A stretch of DNA of 31,983 nucleotides. It comes from GCA-2861595 sp035525365. Lineage in GTDB: Bacteria; Actinomycetota; Acidimicrobiia; Acidimicrobiales; GCA-2861595. The notes below the pieces were generated by a model, which was not told where the DNA came from, searched no databases, and saw only the letters and a list, made by a program, of their open reading frames with translations. The translations under genes were made by a program, and so were the position numbers. Position 1 is the stretch's first letter. Each line of letters begins with the position of its first letter. Of the stretch, positions 16,282 through 30,172 are shown piece after piece. The stretch spans positions 1 through 31,983 of the forward strand of contig DATLEK010000050.1 in NCBI GenBank assembly GCA_035525365.1, written 5' to 3'.

Positions 16282-18348
16282 ATGCATTCGGGACGAAGAA
16301 GGATGGGGGCGGGACTGGTCATCGCCGCCTTGATGGCGATTGGCGCCGGCCTCTACGGGCTCGGCTCGTCTCTGCCTGCGTCGGGGGTGGAGCGTCTCGG
16401 GGGCAACCCGCCCATCAACGCCGGCGCCAGCGACCGTACCGACATCCGGGCCAACAACTCACCTACGGTCGTGGTCAATCCCACCAACGCCGGCAACCTT
16501 GCCGTGGTGAACCGGGTGGACCAACCGGTGTTCGGCTGCCGACTTCATGCCTCGCTCGATGGCGGCACAACCTGGTTCGAGACCGATCTGCCCTTTCCCG
16601 AAGGCGAGGAGCTACCGCCCCGCTGCTTCGCCGCCGACGCCGCCTTCGCCGCTGACGGCAAGCTGTACGTGTCCTTCGTCACCTTGAAGGGTCAGGGCAA
16701 CGAGCCCAACGCCGCGTGGGTGGTGAAGTCGGAGGACGGCGGGCGCTCCGTGTCCCTGCCGACGAGGGCGAGCGGCCCGTTGGCCTTCCAGCTCCGCTTG
16801 GCTGCCGATCCGGGCCGGGCCGAGCGGCTGTACCTGAGCTTCGTACAGGCGACCGAGTTGGCGCCCCTCGGTTTTGCCAGCACCGACAACCCCATCCACA
16901 TCCTCCGCTCCGACGACAGTGGCGCCACCTGGCAGGGGCCGGTCCAGGCGAACCCGCCCTCGGCGACGCGGGTGGTGGCGCCATCGGCGGTGGTGGGGCC
17001 CAAGGGGGAGCTCTACCTGGCCTATCTCGATCTGGAAGAGGACCGCCTCGACTACCACGCCGCCCATGCCGGCCAGGCGGGGGATCCCTATCCGGGCCGG
17101 TGGTCGCTACGACTTGCCCGCTCCCTCGACGGAGGAGGCACCTGGAAGCACTCGACCGTAGAGAAGAACCTGGTGCCGACGGAACGCTTCATCGCCTTCT
17201 TCCCCCCCAGCCCCTCGGTGGCGGTGGACAGGCGCAACGGCCGCCTGTACGTGGCCTTCCACGACGGTCGTCTTGGCGACGCCGATGTGTGGGTGTGGCG
17301 GACCGAGGACGCCGGGGCGAGCTTCGCGCCCCCGCGTCGCGTGAACGACACCGCGCGCCACGACAAGACATCGCAGTACCTGCCCCGCCTGTCAGTGGCA
17401 CCCACCGGGCGCCTCGACGTTGTGTACTACGACCGGCGGGCCGACAAGAAGAACGTGATGAACGAGGTCTCCCTGCAGAGCTCCTTCGACGGGGCCAGGA
17501 CCTTCGAGCCCAGCGGTCGGCTCACCACCAGGCCGTTCGACCCGCGTATCGGCTTCGGCAGTGAACGGGGGATGCCCGAGATCGGGAGCCGCCTCGGGCT
17601 GGTTTCGGTCCGCGACCAGGCGCTGGCCGTGTGGACCGACACCCGCGTCGGCACCGAGGCGTCCCGCAAACAGGACCTGGCCCGGGCCGTGGTGGCGGTG
17701 ACCCGGCAGTCGCCGTTTCGCACACCGCTGCAGGCCGGAGGCGTTGCGGTCGGTGCCGCCGGGCTGCTCCTGGCGCTCGGGCGGCTGGTGAGGGCCGGGC
17801 GCCGGCGGCGGCGTCTCGCTCGTGATGCGGCCGCCACCGTCAACGAGCCACCGGGCGGGAAGCTGGCCCAGGCCGTCCCCGTCTGTCTCGCCGCCGCTCT
17901 GGCCGTCGCCCTGCTCTATCAGGGACCGGCCGTGGCCCAGAGGACTCCGCCGCCCCCACCGAGTTTTCCGACACCGCCGACCACAGCCGCTCCGTCCCCA
18001 AGTCCCACCGCGGCCCCGGTCCCTACAGCCGCCCCCACCGCGGTCCCGCCTCCGACTGTCGCAGCCACGCCATCCACCACCCGCGTCCGCGCGCCGGTCC
18101 AGCGACAGGCGCCGGCCACTACCTCTCCGCCGACCACGGCGCTGCCACCACCGCCGACCACTACGGCGAACCCGGGCCTGAACCAGAAGAGCCTGGTACC
18201 CGATCCCCCGGCCGAGCCCTCCGTTCCCGACGACGACGGCACCTCCTTCTGGTTGCTCCTCATGACCGGCATCGGCGCCGCCCTGGTCGTCGGCCTGCTC
18301 CTGACCCTTCTGTTCCTCCGCCGGCGCCAGGCCGATCAGGCCAGGTGA
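16282..18348 (+). CDS. Asp-box (BNR/sialidase-like) membrane protein with Pro/Thr-rich tail
   Basis: The protein is 688 aa from ATG 16282 (ATG 16303 is an alternative). The N-terminal signal or anchor helix is followed by a sialidase-type beta-propeller with Asp boxes: SLDGGTTW (about 91), SDDSGATW, SLDGGGTW, TEDAGASF, and a degenerate SFDGARTF. A first helix (about 480-505) ends in a strongly basic stretch. A second hydrophobic segment (about 529-548) ends AVAQ like a signal peptide. A Pro/Thr-rich stalk (about 550-650) and a final helix (about 655-683, FWLLLMTGIGAALVVGLLL) complete it. The propeller's sialidase active-site arginines were not identified, so glycosidase activity should not be assumed. 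It is 13 bp downstream of the kelch gene and probably co-transcribed. The tail looks like a second membrane protein fused on. Confidence 0.82.
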   Translation: MHSGRRRMGAGLVIAALMAIGAGLYGLGSSLPASGVERLGGNPPINAGASDRTDIRANNSPTVVVNPTNAGNLAVVNRVDQPVFGCRLHASLDGGTTWFETDLPFPEGEELPPRCFAADAAFAADGKLYVSFVTLKGQGNEPNAAWVVKSEDGGRSVSLPTRASGPLAFQLRLAADPGRAERLYLSFVQATELAPLGFASTDNPIHILRSDDSGATWQGPVQANPPSATRVVAPSAVVGPKGELYLAYLDLEEDRLDYHAAHAGQAGDPYPGRWSLRLARSLDGGGTWKHSTVEKNLVPTERFIAFFPPSPSVAVDRRNGRLYVAFHDGRLGDADVWVWRTEDAGASFAPPRRVNDTARHDKTSQYLPRLSVAPTGRLDVVYYDRRADKKNVMNEVSLQSSFDGARTFEPSGRLTTRPFDPRIGFGSERGMPEIGSRLGLVSVRDQALAVWTDTRVGTEASRKQDLARAVVAVTRQSPFRTPLQAGGVAVGAAGLLLALGRLVRAGRRRRRLARDAAATVNEPPGGKLAQAVPVCLAAALAVALLYQGPAVAQRTPPPPPSFPTPPTTAAPSPSPTAAPVPTAAPTAVPPPTVAATPSTTRVRAPVQRQAPATTSPPTTALPPPPTTTANPGLNQKSLVPDPPAEPSVPDDDGTSFWLLLMTGIGAALVVGLLLTLLFLRRRQADQAR

Positions 18349-18513
18349 GCCTCAGGCACACCCTCTATTCGCATCACCCCGGTGAGCGCACTTCCCGCCG
18401 TAAAGTTTTCTTTCTGCGACCTCTTCTGCGTAATGCCGCCGTTTCGAGTGTTGGCACTTCGGAGCCGGGACGGACGGAGTGTCATCCCGTCCACGATGGT
18501 CGAGTAGTTGTCG

Positions 18514-18957
18514 ATGCCTGAGCCCGAGAAGGGCCTTCCATCGATTGATGCCCTACTCGCCGCCGTTGAACGCCAACATGACCAGCAACGAACCCACTTT
18601 GAGGGCTTGGACTCAAAGGCTGGCATTGCACTCGGCTTCGCAGGCGCCATTGCCGCGCTGGCGAAGGATGTTCAGCCTGGGCTCGCAAAAATCGGCGTCA
18701 GCCTGTCAATCCTCGCCGCCTTTCTCGCGCTGATGTCCATTCGCCCCCGAAAGCTGCCCATCTTCGATCCGCTGGCATTGCGTCGGTATCTACGAGCCAA
18801 TGAGGAGTTCACCAAGTTGCGATTGCTGGACACCCAGATCGAAATGGCCCTCCGCACCTCCCGCCTTATCGAGACCAAGGCGTTCTGGCTGCAGGTGTCC
18901 CTGGCAACACTGGTCTTGTCCGTGGCTCTCATGGTGGGCGGTACCCTGTTGAGATGA
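18514..18957 (+). CDS. Small three-helix membrane protein, Pycsar-effector-like (DUF5706-like)
   Basis: The protein is 147 aa from ATG 18514 (TTG 18508 is possible). Its architecture is an amphipathic N-terminal helix (IDALLAAVERQHDQQRTHFE), a D-x-K-A motif (LDSKAGIALGFAG, D33/K35/A36), two membrane helices (about 37-50 and 60-76), and a cytosolic helical segment (RRYLRANEEFTKLRLLDTQI). A basic/acidic LIETKAF and a last helix (about 124-143) follow. This layout resembles PycTM/DUF5706 membrane effectors, but the match is by eye and no cyclase is visible nearby. Its stop overlaps the ATG of a 50-codon gene (ATGA). The 165 bp upstream (18349-18513) contain no gene; a weak 6-bp inverted repeat (GGACGG/CCGTCC, about 18468-18492) is the only structure seen. 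Confidence 0.7.
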   Translation: MPEPEKGLPSIDALLAAVERQHDQQRTHFEGLDSKAGIALGFAGAIAALAKDVQPGLAKIGVSLSILAAFLALMSIRPRKLPIFDPLALRRYLRANEEFTKLRLLDTQIEMALRTSRLIETKAFWLQVSLATLVLSVALMVGGTLLR

Positions 18958-19106
18958 GCGCTGAGCAGGATGGCCGTGACCACGTTCCTCAGCCTGTGCC
19001 CGCGGGTGAGCCACCGCCCGCGCCGCCCTACCAGCCGGACTTCTCGCTGATCACTGAGCTAGAGAAGGGTCTGAACCCGACATCGGAGGGTGTTGAGCAG
19101 CGGTAG
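18954..19106 (+). CDS. 50-aa proline-rich peptide coupled to the small membrane protein
   Basis: The frame starts at ATG 18954, overlapping the previous stop in an ATGA arrangement, and ends with TAG at 19104-19106. The peptide is hydrophilic. Its first half is Pro-rich (VPQPVPAGEPPPAPPYQPDF) and its second half is a short amphipathic segment (SLITELEKGLN) with a charged tail ending VEQR. It has no signal or membrane helix. The family is not recognised. The four-base overlap is the main reason to believe it is translated, and it suggests function together with the membrane protein. It is not a Pup homologue: the C-terminal GGE/GGQ is missing. The 103 bp after it (19107-19209) lead to acs with no recognised element. 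Confidence 0.6.
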   Translation: MSAEQDGRDHVPQPVPAGEPPPAPPYQPDFSLITELEKGLNPTSEGVEQR

Positions 19107-19209
19107 TCACGGTTTTCGGCTTGCTGGCGGTTGCCTACTCGCCGGGTGTGCGCTCCAGCAACAACACCGCTCCGGTGATCACGGTCGTTAGCTCCTAGGC
19201 TCGCCGGCG

Positions 19210-21156
<1,947 letters not shown>

Positions 21157-21157
21157 C

Positions 21158-21649
21158 CTGAGCCCGGGAACACCCGACAACTGGCGGTGGCGGGCCGAGA
21201 GCATCGAAGCGGGCGATGCGGTTGTCTTCGACATCGACGGCGTCCTGTCGGACGCCGTGAGCCGCCAGCATTTCCTGGAGTCGGAGCGGCGGGACTGGCG
21301 GGGCTTCTTCGACGCCTGTGGCGACGACCCGTTGATCGAGGAGGTGGCCCGACTGCTCGCCCTTCTCGATCCTGCCCTCCAGATCATTCTCCTCACTGGA
21401 CGGCCGGTGAGGGTCCAGCCCCAGACCCTGGCCTGGCTGGAGCGCTATGAGCTTCGCTGGGACCTGTTGATCATGCGGAACTTCGGCGACTACCGGGCGG
21501 CCCGGGAGTTCAAGAGGCTCACCGTCCACGCCCTGGCGGAGGCGGGGTTCGACCTACGCCTTGCTTTCGAGGATGATCGCCGTAACCTGGAGATGTTCCA
21601 CGCAGAAGGAGTGCCCTGCGTCTACATCCACTCCGGGTACTACGACTGA
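21158..21649 (+). CDS. HAD-superfamily phosphatase, PNKP 3'-phosphatase-like
   Basis: The protein is 163 aa if it begins at CTG 21158, one base after the acs stop. A strong GAGGAGG (21145-21151) lies 6 bp upstream of this codon. The only alternative in-frame ATG (21098) lies 59 bp inside acs and adds an Arg-rich, non-conserved tail. HAD motifs are VVFDIDGVLSD (nucleophile D25, acid D27), LLTGRP (T80), K119, and AFEDDRRN (D139/D140). Arrangement and spacing recall the phosphatase domain of T4-type polynucleotide kinase/phosphatase (W-x-x-F, TGR, MR-x-x-x-D-x-R). The substrate could be a nucleic-acid 3'-phosphate or a small phosphoester. It is co-transcribed with acs, with no obvious functional link. 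Confidence 0.8.
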   Translation: MSPGTPDNWRWRAESIEAGDAVVFDIDGVLSDAVSRQHFLESERRDWRGFFDACGDDPLIEEVARLLALLDPALQIILLTGRPVRVQPQTLAWLERYELRWDLLIMRNFGDYRAAREFKRLTVHALAEAGFDLRLAFEDDRRNLEMFHAEGVPCVYIHSGYYD

Positions 21650-21690
21650 CCGGGAACGAACCGTAAACACCCGATGTTGAATGGATCACG

Positions 21691-22545
21691 ATGAACAAGA
21701 ACACCTTCAAGACCTTCGTCCTCCTGGCCGCCATCGGTGGCCTCCTGGTATCCGTCGGGTCCATACTCGGTGGGCGCGGTGGAGCCGTGATCGGCATGGC
21801 CCTCGGCTTCGGGATCGTCGGGTTCTCGTACTGGCGCTCGGACAAGCTGGCCATCCGTGCCGCTCGCGCCGTGCCGGCCGACGAGTCCCAGATGCCCGAG
21901 TACTTCCGCATCGTGCGGGAGCTGACCCAGCAGGCGGGCATGCCGATGCCCCGGCTGTACGTCACGCCCGACATGCAGCCCAATGCCTTCGCCACCGGGC
22001 GCAACCCCGAACATGCCGCCGTCGCCGTCACCCAGGGGATCCTCCAGATCCTCGACTGGGACGAGCTGCGGGGCGTTCTGGCCCACGAGATCAGCCACGT
22101 CGGCAACCGCGACATCCTCATCGGCTCGATTGCCGCGGCGGTGGCCACGGGCATCAGCTTCATCGCCAACATGGCGATGTGGGGAGCCATGTTCGGGGGC
22201 GGTCGGGACGACGACAACGCCAACCCCATCGTGCTGCTGCTCACCGCCATCCTGGCCCCCATGGCCGCCGGCCTGCTCCAGATGGCCCTCAGCCGCAGCC
22301 GGGAGTTCGAAGCGGACCGCACCGGCGCCCGCCTCATCGGCGACGGCGAGCCTCTCGCCCGGGCATTGGAGAAGCTGGAGACCGCCGCCCATCGCATCCC
22401 CATGGACGTGAACCCGGCCCAGGCCCAGGCCTACATCGTCAACCCCCTCACCGGCCGCAAGGTGCAGTTCGCCAAGCTGTTCACCACCCATCCGCCCATG
22501 GAGGAGCGGGTCGGGCGCCTTCGGGCGGGGGAGTGGCGGTCGTAG
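21691..22545 (+). CDS. htpX: HtpX-family membrane zinc metalloprotease
   Basis: The protein is 284 aa, the usual HtpX length (M48B). Two N-terminal membrane helices (about 8-25 and 31-48) are followed by the cytosolic catalytic site AHEISHVGNRD (H132, E133, H136). Two more helices (about 144-166 and 180-199) precede the third zinc ligand in SRSREFEADRTGA (E205). The C-terminus NPLTGRKVQFAKLFTTHPPMEERVGRL is the conserved tail. HtpX degrades misfolded membrane proteins as part of envelope stress quality control. ATG 21691 begins the hydrophobic N-terminus directly, and a start further upstream is not supported. The gene stands alone, 41 bp after the phosphatase; no regulatory site was recognised. 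Confidence 0.96.
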   Translation: MNKNTFKTFVLLAAIGGLLVSVGSILGGRGGAVIGMALGFGIVGFSYWRSDKLAIRAARAVPADESQMPEYFRIVRELTQQAGMPMPRLYVTPDMQPNAFATGRNPEHAAVAVTQGILQILDWDELRGVLAHEISHVGNRDILIGSIAAAVATGISFIANMAMWGAMFGGGRDDDNANPIVLLLTAILAPMAAGLLQMALSRSREFEADRTGARLIGDGEPLARALEKLETAAHRIPMDVNPAQAQAYIVNPLTGRKVQFAKLFTTHPPMEERVGRLRAGEWRS

Positions 22546-22573
22546 ACCCCTGACTTGCACCCTCCGGCGGGGG

Positions 22574-22587
22574 GGCTGGCGCCAGCC
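22574..22587. repeat. 14-bp perfect palindrome upstream of the M23 peptidase
   Basis: GGCTGGCGCCAGCC is a perfect two-fold palindrome with no loop, 57 bp before the peptidase ATG. It is followed at 22609-22626 by two tandem copies of GGGGTACCT. It could be an operator, but there is no comparison set within the window. Confidence 0.45.
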
Positions 22588-22644
22588 GGCTTCGTCGGTC
22601 ACCATGGAGGGGTACCTGGGGTACCTGTCGTCTGCCCACTATTC

Positions 22645-24048
22645 ATGTCCCGCGCCCGAACCGCTTCCCTAGCCGCCGCCCTGGCCACCGTGGCCCTCCT
22701 GGCCGGAGGTCTGGGCGCCGGCGCACAGATACCGCTTCCCACGTCGAGCACCACCACGACCACCACGACCCGCGCTCCCGCTACTACGACCAGCACCACC
22801 ACCATCCCGCTCCGGCCGAGCGAGTCGACCACCACCACCGAGCCGCCGGCACCCGAGCCGGAGCCCGAACCCGGGCCGGCACCTACAGGGGACACGCCCA
22901 ACCCGGCGGCCGCTCCGGATCCGGCCGGCGGCTCCAGCGGGGCCGCACCCCCGGGCGGTACCGATGCCCAAAGCCCCGGGCCGGCGGGCTCATCGCCGGA
23001 GCTGGCCTCGAGCCCCTTGATAGCGGCCGGCACACCTGGAGTCGCCGCAGCCCCTGCCGCCCTCGCTCCCGGTGTCATTCCCGAGGATGCCCAGCGCCTC
23101 ATGAACTCGATCCGCCGCACGCCGGCCAACAGCACCAGGAAGCTCATCGATGCGCTGGCATCGCTCCGGGCGCTCGGCCTCAGTGACGCCGAGGTGGTCG
23201 ATGTGGGCTTCGGCCGTTTCCCGGTCGGGGGTCGCACGACGTTCACCGACGACTGGTACTTCCCCCGCTTCGTCCCGACGTTCCACCTCCACGAGGGCAC
23301 CGACCTCTTCGCCGCCTGCGGAACGCCGGCGCGGTCGCCGGCCGACGGAATACTCAAGCTCTCGCAGGGAGGTTCTGGCGGGTTGGCCGCCTACGTGTAC
23401 GAGCCGAACGGCACCTACCACTACCTCGCCCATCTCCAGCGCTTCGTGCGGACCCAGCAGTCGGGCCAGCAGGTCAAGGTGGGCCAGACCATCGGGTACG
23501 TCGGCGACACCGGCAATGCCGTCGGCAGTCCCTGCCACATCCACTTCGAGCTACACTCGGCCCCGAGCCGCCGGGTCGTCACCGGGAAGGGCAAGGACCG
23601 CAAGGTGACGTTCGTTCAGCAGTCCGTCCCCGTCGGTTCCAAGCTCGAGCCGGTGAACCCCAAGCCGCACCTGGACGCATGGCTCGAGGAGGCCCGTCTT
23701 CAGGTACCGGTGCTGGCTGCCGCCATGGAGGGCCGCCCCCGCGCCCTCGTGGCCACCGGGCTGACCCGCCGCCTCGCTGACGGCCGTGCCGGCGCCTTCG
23801 CCGCTCCCGCCGTGCCCCCCCGCTCACAACTCCTGTGGGCCACCTCGGCCAGCCCCGCCGGCGGCGCCTGGCGTCTGGCCCAGGCCGAGGCAATCTCCGT
23901 GGCCACCGATGTCGACTGGGCCAGGCTCGCCCGCCGCCAGCAAGCCCGCCTGGAGGACGAACAACGGGCCAGGGAGCTCACCGAGGCCCTGCTCGCTCCC
24001 CTGACGCCGCCTTCCCTGCGCAGCGCCTCCCACTCCGGTCCCGACTGA
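22645..24048 (+). CDS. Secreted M23 (LytM-type) metallopeptidase with Thr/Pro-rich stalk
   Basis: The protein is 467 aa from ATG 22645, which starts a clear signal peptide (MSRARTASLAAALATVALLA, cleaved near GAGAQ). A low-complexity Thr then Pro/Glu/Gly stalk (about 33-145) is followed by a helical region (about 147-185). The peptidase domain carries zinc ligands HLHEGTD (H216, D220) and CHIHFE (H298, H300), plus YHYLAHL. M23 enzymes cut peptide cross-links in peptidoglycan. The tail (about 365-467) is Ala/Arg-rich without recognised domain. Ligands look complete, so it is probably active. The open frame extends upstream to 22555, but that part is not protein-like. It converges with yajQ through a shared hairpin. 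Confidence 0.9.
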   Translation: MSRARTASLAAALATVALLAGGLGAGAQIPLPTSSTTTTTTTRAPATTTSTTTIPLRPSESTTTTEPPAPEPEPEPGPAPTGDTPNPAAAPDPAGGSSGAAPPGGTDAQSPGPAGSSPELASSPLIAAGTPGVAAAPAALAPGVIPEDAQRLMNSIRRTPANSTRKLIDALASLRALGLSDAEVVDVGFGRFPVGGRTTFTDDWYFPRFVPTFHLHEGTDLFAACGTPARSPADGILKLSQGGSGGLAAYVYEPNGTYHYLAHLQRFVRTQQSGQQVKVGQTIGYVGDTGNAVGSPCHIHFELHSAPSRRVVTGKGKDRKVTFVQQSVPVGSKLEPVNPKPHLDAWLEEARLQVPVLAAAMEGRPRALVATGLTRRLADGRAGAFAAPAVPPRSQLLWATSASPAGGAWRLAQAEAISVATDVDWARLARRQQARLEDEQRARELTEALLAPLTPPSLRSASHSGPD

Positions 24049-24063
24049 CACCTCCGTCAGTCG
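24042..24063. terminator. Hairpin holding both convergent stop codons
   Basis: CGACTGAC and GTCAGTCG form an 8-bp stem around the 6-base loop acctcc. The stop of the M23 gene (24046-24048) and the stop of yajQ on the other strand (24057-24059) lie in the two arms of the stem. No U-tract follows on either side, so it may act as a bidirectional terminator of the U-less kind or as an RNA 3' end. Confidence 0.6.
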
Positions 24064-24545
24064 CGGAAGTTGTTGAACTGGAGTGGGATGCCGAAGTCCT
24101 CAGCCTTGAGGGCGGCGATCACTTCCTGAAGATCGTCCCGCTTCTTGCCCGAGACCCTGAGCTGGTCGCCCTGGGTCTGGGAGGACACACCCTTCAACTT
24201 CAGGTCCTTGATGAACCTGTTCATCTGGCGGGTGTGGTCGGGCGAGATCCCGGCCTTGATGGTGATGGTCTGGCGGACGGTTCCCTTGGCTGCCTCCTCC
24301 ACTCCACCCCGGTCCAGCGCCTTGAGGGAGACCCCCCGCTTGACCAGCTTCTCCTCGAGAACCTGGACGACCGCACGCAGCCGATCCTCGGTGGCCGAAA
24401 TCAGCTTGATCTCCTGTCCCGACAGCTCCACGGCCGAGCCGGTGTCCTTGAAATCAAAGCGTGTGGAGATCTCCCGGCTAGCCTGATCGAGGGCATTTCG
24501 CACCTCTTGCATGTCGGCTTCGGAGACGACGTCGAAGGTGGGCAT
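24057..24545 (-). CDS. yajQ: YajQ-family nucleotide-binding protein
   Basis: The protein is 162 aa, the family length. The start is the ATG at 24545 on the minus strand (MPTFDVVSEADMQEVRNA), the conserved N-terminus; the longer frame would run back through the tRNA. Other family features are ISTRFDFKDTG, AKGTVRQTITIKAGISPDHTRQMNRFIKDLKLKGVSSQTQGDQLRVSGKKRDDLQ, and the terminal QFNNFRD. YajQ proteins have two ferredoxin-like folds and bind nucleotides; some bind cyclic di-GMP. A TACCGT hexamer lies 7 bp before the start, suggesting leaderless transcription. Its -10 overlaps that proposed for the divergent tRNA-Tyr gene. Confidence 0.95.
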   Translation of the reverse strand: MPTFDVVSEADMQEVRNALDQASREISTRFDFKDTGSAVELSGQEIKLISATEDRLRAVVQVLEEKLVKRGVSLKALDRGGVEEAAKGTVRQTITIKAGISPDHTRQMNRFIKDLKLKGVSSQTQGDQLRVSGKKRDDLQEVIAALKAEDFGIPLQFNNFRD

Positions 24546-24552
24546 GGAACAG

Positions 24553-24562
24553 ACGGTATCCT
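24553..24562. promoter_or_regulatory. Overlapping divergent -10 boxes of yajQ and tRNA-Tyr
   Basis: On the minus strand TACCGT (24558 to 24553) lies 7 bp before the yajQ ATG. On the plus strand TATCCT (24557-24562) lies 11 bp before the tRNA. The two hexamers share two base pairs, so the polymerases would compete. -35 elements are weak on both strands. Confidence 0.45.
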
Positions 24563-24573
24563 CATCGCTCCAG

Positions 24574-24658
<85 letters not shown>

Positions 24659-24679
24659 ATTTGAATATCAGCAGCTTGC

Positions 24680-25486
24680 TTAGGACTGATCGCCGAGGAT
24701 CCGGCGCGATGGCATCGTGTCCAGGCGGGGTACTTCGAACCAGATGGTCTTGCCGTGGGGATTGGGCACGATGCCCCACGCCGAGGAGAGTGCCTCCACT
24801 ATGGCCAGGCCCCGCCCTGAGGTGTCGCTGTCGTCTGCATCCTTCACCGCCGGCACGACCTGCCCATGGTCGGCGACCTCGATGCGCACCGCGGCAGGCT
24901 TCAGCAGCACGGCGATGTCGGCGGCGGAGGCGGCGTGGACGATGGAGTTGGTGACGAGCTCGGACACGAGCAGGTTCACCGTGTCCAGCAGCCCCTCGCA
25001 CTCCCACCGCCTGAGCGTCTCCTCCACGAATCGGCGGGCGGCGGCACTGCTGCGGGGGTCCGCCTCCAGGTGGGCGCGGTTCTCGGCCAACGCCCATGAG
25101 ATCGTCTCGAGCATGCCCGCCACCGAGACGATGTCGTTGACCATGGCCTTGGGCGACAGGCTCTTCTCCACATAGCCGACTGCGCCCTGCGAGAGGGTGA
25201 GGTGGGCCAGGCGCCCTCTTGGGAAACCGGAAACCACGATGACCCGGCTGCGGGGCGACGCGGCCACCAGATCCGGCAGAACCTCGATCCCTCCGACGGT
25301 GGGCATACCGAGGTCCAGGAGGGCGAGGTCGGGCTGATGGTGGCGGACGGCTTCGAGGGCCTCGTTGCCGTCGCCGCACCGGGCGATGACCTCGAATCGA
25401 CCCGTCACCTCCAAAGCCGCGCTCAGCAGCTCACGCATGTCGCTCGAATCATCGGCGACGACCACCTGGAAGCAATCGGCGGTCAC
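24680..25486 (-). CDS. Receiver domain fused to RsbW-like ATPase
   Basis: The protein is 268 aa if started at GTG 25486; the frame is open further upstream to 25624, but that part is Arg-rich and not domain-like. Receiver domain (about 5-125): acidic pocket D12-D13, phospho-acceptor D58 (ALLDLGMP), K108 (YVEKSLSP). HATPase domain (about 140-255): N box LLVSELVTNSIVHA, G1 VADHGQ (D206), G2 SGRGLAIVEALSSAWGI. The ATPase is of the short RsbW/SpoIIAB type found in anti-sigma factors and serine kinases, and no HisKA is present. The likely output is phosphorylation-controlled partner binding or serine phosphorylation in a sigma-factor switch. No anti-anti-sigma gene is in the window. It is divergent from the hybrid kinase gene, across 137 bp. 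Confidence 0.87.
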   Translation of the reverse strand: MTADCFQVVVADDSSDMRELLSAALEVTGRFEVIARCGDGNEALEAVRHHQPDLALLDLGMPTVGGIEVLPDLVAASPRSRVIVVSGFPRGRLAHLTLSQGAVGYVEKSLSPKAMVNDIVSVAGMLETISWALAENRAHLEADPRSSAAARRFVEETLRRWECEGLLDTVNLLVSELVTNSIVHAASAADIAVLLKPAAVRIEVADHGQVVPAVKDADDSDTSGRGLAIVEALSSAWGIVPNPHGKTIWFEVPRLDTMPSRRILGDQS

Positions 25487-25623
25487 CTGTTCATTGTGCC
25501 TTTCGCGGGCCCGGAACGGAAGCCACAGGGGTACCCTTCTAAGTGCGCGGGACGGAGCCGTGAAGCAATCGCGACGACGGGCCGGCAGCCACCAGAGATG
25601 AGCCCGGAAGGACGACGGACGCA

Positions 25624-30117
<4,494 letters not shown>

Positions 30118-30172
30118 CCGCAGGTGCCAGGCAGGATCTGGAGGAACGGGAACTCAAGCTGGGACGTACCCG

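Noticed and set aside
18954..19106. The 50-aa peptide as a Pup (prokaryotic ubiquitin-like) protein
   Set aside because: It lacks the C-terminal GGE/GGQ and the Pup helix pattern, and no proteasome genes are near.
25510..25535. GGGGTACCC upstream of the hybrid kinase as a SigF/SigB-type -10 element
   Set aside because: The GGGTA core is attractive beside an RsbW-like gene, but no GTTT-like -35 element lies 15-17 bp upstream.
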